64,000 nt of DNA from Triglochin maritima (Eukaryota > Streptophyta > Magnoliopsida > Alismatales > Juncaginaceae). Position 1 is the stretch's first letter; each line of letters opens with the position of its first letter. Of this stretch, positions 57,178 to 64,000 are shown one piece after another. The notes under the pieces were generated by a model. That model saw nothing but the letters and a program-made list of their open reading frames with translations. It searched no databases and was not told where the DNA came from. The stretch lies in NCBI GenBank assembly GCA_963682175.1, contig OY821792.1:1687501-1751500 (forward strand), given 5' to 3'. A program made the translations under genes and the position numbers.

Positions 57178-58568
57178 TGATTGACATCATTTCATGCTCA
57201 TATTTGTATCTTATATCCATTATCTTTCACCTAAACAATGCTATGTTACGAGTTTTATATTTAGTTTTCAGGAATAAATAGGTTTGAAGAGATGAAGCAT
57301 AAAAGGACCCAAAGGCTGGGAAAAAGGACTGAATTGTGAGATCTGTGGACCAAGATACAAGGAAGAAGGACCTGAATGCAAGACCGAAGGACCTAAGAGC
57401 AAAACAGAATACTCCTCACCATCATGGGGAGTATTTTGACAATTCTATTCGGGTCGGAGCTCCAACATGCCAAATAGATGCATCAAATACCAACAAAGCC
57501 TTCCAGAAAAGCCCACAAGAAATTCCAGAGCGATCCAGACACTATAGACCGCTAATTGGCGGTCACTTTTGGCCCAAATGCGCTCAAATTTCTCCAGCAC
57601 ATGTATTAGAGGATGTTTAGGCTATTTGTGGTATCTGTTTAGTCCCACATCGGGGGATTGTCCCGGATTAGCTTTTTCCATGGCTATAAATAGAACTCTT
57701 CACCTTCCATTGTAATCACTCCATATTTTAAGTGGTTATTCTTCCTACTAGAAGTGAGGCCTTGAAGCACACACTAAAGTAGGAGGATGCTACTTTTAAT
57801 GTGAGTCATTTTATCAATAAAGTTTTATGTTTCTTTCATTGTTTGTTTTATGCTTCTTTTATTGTTGTGCATGTTTTAGTTTAATCGTCTTTTAATTCTA
57901 GCTTAGTTTTAATATGCTTTCTTTCCATAGTTTAATAATTAGTGTAATGTTTAGTGAGTAGTTCCATCCCCTTTGGGGGTGGAGTAGATGTACATACATG
58001 CATTAGAGAATGGGATGAATGCTTTAATTTCAATGTGTTGATTAAACATGAATGTATGCTTGCTTGTTTAGGATAGAATTTACAACTTGATGAGTTTTGC
58101 CAAAATGATTAGACACCTCTCATGCTTGTTTAGGTTCTGAAATAAACACCTTGCATATGTAAATGTTAATCAACTAAGTTGGTGAATAAATTGATAGGTT
58201 TTGCCATAACATTTAGACACTTCCTATGCTTGATAAACACCACCTTCATGTGCTTAAAGAATGTATTCTACACCCACCTCTTTGCTTGTGTGCACTCACT
58301 CCACCCCTTAGGGGTTTTCCATTCCTGAAATTCCAGCATTCTTGTTTTGTTCTTAGCTTAGTTCTTATTTCATCGTTTGTTTGCTTCTTTCACATTTCAT
58401 ACTTCTTAGAGTAGTTTAGTGTAGAGTAGCGTAAACAACTTTCTCCCCCTGTTTTTCGCCACTTGATTTCGTGCAAACAAGAGGCTGCTCACCTCCCTGA
58501 GGACGACCCGTACTTGCCACCGCTTCATCGCGGCCGTGCACTTGCGGTTTAAAATAAAACGTTCAACA
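57178..58568 (+). repeat. E3 3' LTR
   Basis: It is 1391 bp, nearly identical to 49968-51361. Visible differences are TTGTGC for TTGTAC, CCCGTACT for CCCTTACT, and a shorter G run in the CCCTTTGGGG segment. Confidence 0.96.
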
Positions 58569-58573
58569 CCTAG

Positions 58574-59336
58574 GCGTCACCTATTCGCCTAGGTGACCGC
58601 CCACCTGAACAGTGATCCCAAATTCCAACTTCATTTGGGTGGTCATGGAAGACTCGTCATGGTCTCTTACTTAGAGACTGAAATATAACTGCATTTCAGC
58701 TCTCTCCGAGGGAAATAAAACGAAAAAAGTGAAATACAAATATACAAATAAAATATGACAAATGATAGAAGTTAACTTGTTTTTTCACCAAATGAGAGTA
58801 ATTGTGAGACAAAAATTGATTAAGAAGAATGAGAACGCATGCAATTCCACTCATGGAAATTATCTTGTTTTTTTTACTTCTGAATTTTTAGCTAGAATAT
58901 GGTAGGCAATGGGTGATATATGACTATACTAAATTGACAATTGATTCCTAAGTGCTCAAGTAATATAAGATCCTAATTAATAAACTCAAAACAATATTGA
59001 CTTGTAGAATTGTTCTTTAGCTTGTACCTGATTTAAAGCTTCTATAGATATTCCAATTTAATCTTTTTCACTTCCAAGAGTTCATCTTGAGATCCAGTAG
59101 ATTTTCTATGTTTGATTGCTCTTTACATAGACTTATAAACATTGCAGCTCAAATATTTTGTATATGTTCGATGTGATTCTCATCTAAAAAATGCATCTCA
59201 ACTCAAGCAAATATAGTGTTTTATTTATCATCTGTTATCATTAAAATCAGTTGTATTTAGGTTTTGCAAATTCCAACAGTAAATATATAACACTACATAT
59301 AGTGGTGTTACCCACATCCATTTTTACAAAAAATTA

Positions 59337-59372
<36 letters not shown>

Positions 59373-59512
59373 GCCTACATACAAAAGAGTGATCTTTACA
59401 AGAAAAAAAAACATAAAAACAAACTAGATTTTATGTGCATTGTTAATGGGGAGATCTAAGAACTGAAAATTACTTGTTTGGTTTGAGTTTTTGAGCGATT
59501 TTTTAGTACCTT
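58574..59512. other. Intergenic region right of E3
   Basis: The first 45 bases (GCGTCACCTATTCGCCTAGG, then GTGACCGCCCACCTGAACAG) recall the end of the hAT element at 36.9 kb. A TA/TATG microsatellite lies at about 59336-59372. No gene is seen. Confidence 0.45.
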
Positions 59513-59514
59513 CT

Positions 59515-60180
59515 AAAATTTATGATTAAGAAGCATTAATAAAAGATCAAGGTTTGATCCAGTTCCCCTAATTTTGAAAAATATATCGTCTGTTGCAAAA
59601 TCTGAGCAGCTGTTGGGATTAATAACTGAGTATGGCCTGCCTGTTAAATTAGTAAAACATGTGAGTCTGAACTTTACTTCCAATTTTTTACCTAAATAGG
59701 AACTCAAATAACTGAACCAAATATAGGTTCTAAATGGTCCTAAGTAAGGTCTAGGTGAATAGATCAAATGCAATAAAGCAAAGTTTTATATAATCCATAT
59801 CATCAGATCAATGAAACCAAAATTTACTTTTGAACACATTCTGAGTTGTTCAGCTCAAACTACATTTCAATTACCTTATACATTCCTAATTACACATCAA
59901 ATTTTAGCAACTTTCCAAAACTCAATCAATCACCATTTCAATCCAAAAGCTAAATGGAACAATTCATATTAAGGTGTTAGAAACTGTATATAATTGACAC
60001 AATAGCAAGAGAAAAAAAAGGTTCTGTCAATAATTCTATTCCCACTGCTTGCTTTATTCAGTTTGTGAACTAAATCTTTGCTGGAGGCCATATTGCCACC
60101 AAGTAGACGAGCATTGAGTAGTCCATCAACGCGAGTTCCGCCAGGAAAAACACCATAGACTCCATCTGAAAAGGAAACAA
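59515..60180 (-). other. Two exon-like segments of an unidentified protein
   Basis: On the - strand, a segment preceded by CCTTTTCAG (from about 60168) reads GVYGVFPGGTRVDGLLNARL and then LGGNMASSKDLVHKLNKA. A second after an AACAG acceptor (from about 59641) reads GRPYSVINPNSCSDFATDD, then IFFKIRGTGSNLDL, and ends at 59513. Codon-like texture and splice-type borders suggest a real gene or a gene fragment. I do not recognise the family and I cannot join the two with certainty. Confidence 0.35.
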
Positions 60181-60610
60181 AATTAGTATACTCAATCTGT
60201 CTGTCGAAAAACAACTGATTAGAGACAAGTCATTAGATGATTCAGTGACTACTCTATCATCATGAAAAGAACTAAATAAAATTAATGACAAATCTTATTG
60301 TGTATTGGCGAAAAGGAAACGATGAAATCTGAACATGGTTAGGATAATCTTCGTGTAGTAAATGTTGTGGGTATGTTTGCTCCCTGCTATAGGCCATGTT
60401 CTATATGCGTATGAAATCATTCACCTGCAAAATTTGACCATGCTCGTTATATTATTCGTGAAATTGTTCACAGGCATAAACGAAACATTATTAAATCTCA
60501 ACAATTTTGTCACGGTCGATACGATCATTCAACTCATACGCAACAAATACCATATAACATTAGAAATTCACTCACTAAACCGTGTTCACAATCACAAGTT
60601 CTGAAGACAC

Positions 60611-60954
60611 TTTCACTAATTCATGTTTGAGCAATACTTTAACAGACTAAAAAGTTGTTTATGACTAAAATGTTGTTTATAGTCTGGGCAAGACAGTTTA
60701 CCAAAAAACTACATGTTCAAATAATCTATTAATAAAATTTGTACGTGGTCGATTATTACACTAATCAGTCGGCAAAATATGATTTCACTAATTCATGTTT
60801 GAGCAATACTTTAACAGACTAAAAAGTTGTTTATGACTAAAATGTTGTTTATAGTCTGGGCAAGACATTTTACCAAAAAACTACATGTTCAAATAATCTA
60901 TTAATAAAATTTGTACGTGGTCGATTATTACACTAATCAGTCGGCAAAATATGA
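60611..60954. repeat. Tandem duplication of 172 bp
   Basis: 60611-60782 and 60783-60954 are almost identical, with about one internal mismatch (GACAGTTTA against GACATTTTA), apart from a small difference at the start. It is a recent local duplication. Confidence 0.93.
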
Positions 60955-62289
60955 TCAGATCCAACATCACTTAACCATTTCAACATGATTGGGAGACAGA
61001 ACTGTTGGACCCAAAGTCTTAATGCTCAACTAAATGTAACTTGACTACATAATGGATTTGAATAAGATAGCCTATTAAGGAACACATTAAGGTAAGTGGT
61101 GCTGTCGTATATTATAACTCGTTATGGGGTGTACTATATAATGAATCTTAGGGTTTCAACACAACACCACCATTATCCTTATGTGATCTCTATCATCTTT
61201 TGAGAGATATGCTCAACCGATAGAAGTCCGGAGGTGGTATTTGTGGGGATCGCGAGAACACTTCCGCACATCGAGAAAAACAACATGACATCGTCAAGTA
61301 AGTCCCATAAAAAATTTTATCTAGAACAACAAAATGTAGTAATAGTAAATAATAAAAAATAAACTCGTATAAAAAAAATAAACATAATCTTAAAAAGGTA
61401 CGGTGATTCAGAAATAATGATCAATGCAGCAAAACATAGTCTTTCATATCTAAAAGCGAATAGCAAACTGACCAACTAAAATTCGCAAACTAAACTACGC
61501 AACGTAAACAACAAATATATTATTGGATTTTTTATGAAATAAAGGTATTTTAAAATTTTAAATTCAAATTAGACATTTTTGAAAAATATTTTCCAAACAA
61601 GACTTGTTGTCACGTTGTGACATGTGGTGACATGTATTGTGTTTTAGTATATACAGAATTCGGCGTTTCATAAAAATAAAATTATTAAAGAACTCAGCGT
61701 TTCAAGTGCCAAGTTCTTTATAAACAAACTTGGTGTCTCAAACCCAGTAGGGTGCAATTTTAGTTCCGAATCCAAAATAAACCCGACATTTTGCCTTGTT
61801 GAGTTTAAGTTTATAGAATAAGTCATGTTTAGAACTCGACACGGCAAACAAAGTGCAACCCAAGTGTTGAGTCCTATAAACTTAAGCACGGCAAAACAAA
61901 GTACCGAGTGCTATAAACTGGAAAACTAGAAGTCGGCATACAAAGTGCATAGTTCATTGTTACAAAACTCGACAACCCAAGTGTCGAGTTTTGTTTAAAC
62001 AAATTTGGAATTCTGATCACTAATTTGACGATAAGTCATTTTTTGTTAAAAAACATGTCAAAGACATACATTAAATGAAAATCACAGTAGTAAAACCCAA
62101 AATTAGGAAGACATACAGCAAACACAAACAACCATAATAAAACCAAAATAACACCCACAAAAACAACTAGTTAAACATTTTGAAACCATAACTAAACTAA
62201 CATATAGTAATATCGTTTCGTATTGAAATAATAAGAAAAAAAGTTCTATACAACCAAATATCCTAGGTGACCCCTCAACCTCTTAGGAC

Positions 62290-63240
62290 CCGTCCTATAC
62301 TACGGTTGCGACCACCACCTCGTCATGCATTTGCAGTCTCTCCCGTTTCTTGAGTAAGACCCCATCTCCACCTTTTGCAGTAGCTCGAAAACCATCAATC
62401 ATAGCGTAGGGTCGTGCACACCAAAACATCTTCTTCTCCTTATTCCACACAATCTTGATTCTATCGTACGGTCGTGCGCACCAAAACATGCCGGAAAGGC
62501 CATCTGGATCTGCAACAAAACATCTAGCACCAAAACATGCCAAAAACGTATCCTTTAGCTTTGCAGTGAGTATCGTGGAGCTTTCCTTAATCACTATGTG
62601 TATTTTGTGGAGTTTCTCGTGGACCTGTAGCAAAAGTTGCACTAGTCAAATATCAAACAGATCTATTAACAAAATTGCAATCGCAAAGCGGAAATTAAAG
62701 TCATAACATTTCGCGTTCTCTCCTCGCCCGTGGTCTATATGTCATCGGTTAAGAAACTGCAATATTTTATACAATCCACCATACTGTAATGTTCCAATAA
62801 CATTCCATATATAATCGATAGCTGTCTTTTGGACTGGTACCCAGCATTGGAAGCTGGAACTGGACGTGATCTTTTCTATGTAAAAAAGGCATTTACACCA
62901 ACCAGTTGACATCTGCCCGATCCTGAGTTGACTTCAATAAGTATCTCTTCATTGGCTCTAAAGAAAACCAAACTGCTGCATTAACCCGGTCCGGACAATG
63001 CATTAACACCTCCCCAAAGTTGATAAACCTGCTAATCCATATTTCTGAACCTTCTGTACCATAGGGTCATGGGCACCAAAACATGTCAAAAAGACCTTCA
63101 CCCTATCCTTCAGCTTCGCAGTCAGTGTTGAGCCTTCCTTAATCACTCCATGTTTTTTGTGGAGTTTCTCGTAGAACTTGTAAACTTGATTATCATGTAA
63201 CGAAATATACATTAGTAAATTATCAAACATTGCAATTACA
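62290..63240 (-). pseudogene. Diverged duplicate of an unidentified coding fragment
   Basis: The - strand frames 62642-62295 and 63230-63003 share EKLHK-H-VIKE-ST-LTAKLKD and then a CFGA segment. The sequence on their right (62738-62880 and 63280-63410) is also duplicated, so a unit of roughly 0.6 kb was copied. The first copy contains extra repeats of a word coding for FWCARPY. I do not recognise the protein. It may be part of a transposon or a degraded gene. Confidence 0.45.
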
Positions 63241-63389
63241 AAGAGGAAACATTTTTCGTTTTCTCCCCACCTATGGTCAGTATGTCATCGGTTGAGAAAC
63301 TGCAGTATTCTGTACAATCCACCATATTGTGATATTCCAATTGCATTCCATATATAATTGGTGGCTATTTTTTGGATTGAAACCCAACA

Positions 63390-63479
63390 TTGGAAGTTGA
63401 AACTTGATCCAAGTAGACATGAAGCCTTTTCATGTTGGAAGTTGAAACTTGATCCAAGTAGACATGAAGCCTTTTCAAC
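63390..63479. repeat. Tandem duplication of 45 bp
   Basis: The unit starting TTGGAAGTTGAAACTTGATC occurs at 63390 and 63435 and is identical except near its last bases. The sequence from 63480 to 64000 shows nothing I can name. Confidence 0.85.
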
Positions 63480-64000
63480 ACGTTGGAGAAGATCACTAAC
63501 TTTTAGGGGCAGGATCAAGACTTCCACATTGGAAATCTACATAAATGAGTTGGACACACAGGAGATGGATCAAGTGACATGTGTTGGATTTTGGATAATA
63601 CTCTTTAATCATATTTTGATGATGACAACCTATCAATTTAAATACATGTTAATCTGCAATGAGTAGCATGAAAACTTTCCCTATCTAATAACTCCCCTAC
63701 CTCTATCACTAATAATGGTATAGAGATATCTCTTCCCCTTTGGCATAATAAAAAGAATAGTCATGGATATAACAAGGAATTAATAAATATCATGACAAAG
63801 GAACGGAAACACAATATGTTTGCCAAAAAAATAGACAGCAATGTAAGATATTGTCATTCAAATACACATCCAATATGATAGTTATATATCGAAATAGCCA
63901 TAGTTCAAAATGATTAAGAGAACAAGTTGTAGGATCTAACTAGCCCTAAACTTAGTCTAGAGGAGGGTGAATAGACTAAATGCACTCTTAAAAACTTAAG

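Larger units (their letters stand above)
49968..58568 (+). mobile_element. E3: young non-autonomous Ty3/gypsy element encoding only gag-protease
   Basis: This is an intact element of 8601 bp, flanked by perfect CCTAG duplications (49963-49967 and 58569-58573). The LTRs are 1394 and 1391 bp. By eye they differ by two substitutions and a C/G homopolymer length change, so insertion is very recent. The perfect tRNA-Asp primer site, one unbroken gag-protease frame and the 3' polypurine tract are all present. RT, RNase H and integrase are absent. Gag is clearly related to E1 although the LTRs are a different family. Confidence 0.95.

Noticed and set aside
61004..61300. Possible LTR fragment (TGTTGGACCC..., TATATAA, telo-like TTAGGGTTT)
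   Set aside because: No second copy, primer site or target duplication is present in the window.
61640..61990. Repeated GTGTCGAGTTT-like words
   Set aside because: They look like transposon subterminal repeats, but no ends or duplications could be placed.
1..64000. tRNA genes, CRISPR arrays, bacterial operons or integrated virus genomes
   Set aside because: The tRNA-like sequences are primer sites only. Repeats have no CRISPR spacing. Everything fits plant nuclear DNA with retrotransposons and DNA transposons.

Overview
This window is plant nuclear DNA, most likely from a flowering plant and probably a eudicot. Three spliced plant genes sit in a gene island of about 23 kb (about 23.2-46.0 kb), flanked by nested LTR retrotransposons. 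I could not identify the species.

Left block (1-22.9 kb). An old Ty1/copia element forms the substrate: RT/RNase H remnants at 1-824, an LTR from 15524 to 18720, and gag-protease-integrase remnants at 20.7-22.9 kb. A reverse-oriented Ty3/gypsy element (E2, 825-15454) sits in its 3' end. A forward gypsy element of the same family (E1, 1235-8580) sits inside the 3' LTR of E2, with a perfect 5-bp target duplication. A solo LTR of another gypsy family (16425-17783) lies in the copia LTR, and a small CACTA element (21989-22363) lies in the copia gag-pol.

Gene island. A 90-residue RIN4/NOI-type protein gene is on + (23329-25067). A TRAX (translin-associated factor X) gene is on - (26471-29322), with five exons visible and the N-terminal exon not found. 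A complete seven-exon PRMT3 (zinc-finger protein arginine methyltransferase 3) gene is on + (41101-45914). Between TRAX and PRMT3 lies a decayed autonomous hAT transposon (31523-36952) that carries a reverse copia solo LTR, followed by smaller repeats: a non-autonomous hAT-like element, a long hairpin, poly-C tracts and AT microsatellites.

Right block (46.6-64 kb). A MULE with a perfect 9-bp target duplication (46670-49565) carries a broken plant-mobile-domain gene and is split by an E1-family solo LTR. A very young gypsy element, E3 (49968-58568), has nearly identical LTRs, a perfect 5-bp duplication and one long gag-protease frame. The remainder (58.6-64 kb) is intergenic sequence with tandem duplications and a few unidentified exon-like fragments.

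Main point of interest. E1, E2 and E3 encode only Gag plus a retropepsin-like protease. None carries reverse transcriptase, RNase H or integrase, so all must depend on enzymes supplied in trans. Their LTRs differ between families, yet they share a tRNA-Asp primer site, two polypurine motifs, a conserved block before the 3' LTR, a stem-loop near the LTR end that shows compensatory changes, and palindromes present both in U3 and in the 5' leader. These shared pieces look like the cis-acting signals of a parasitic retrotransposon group.
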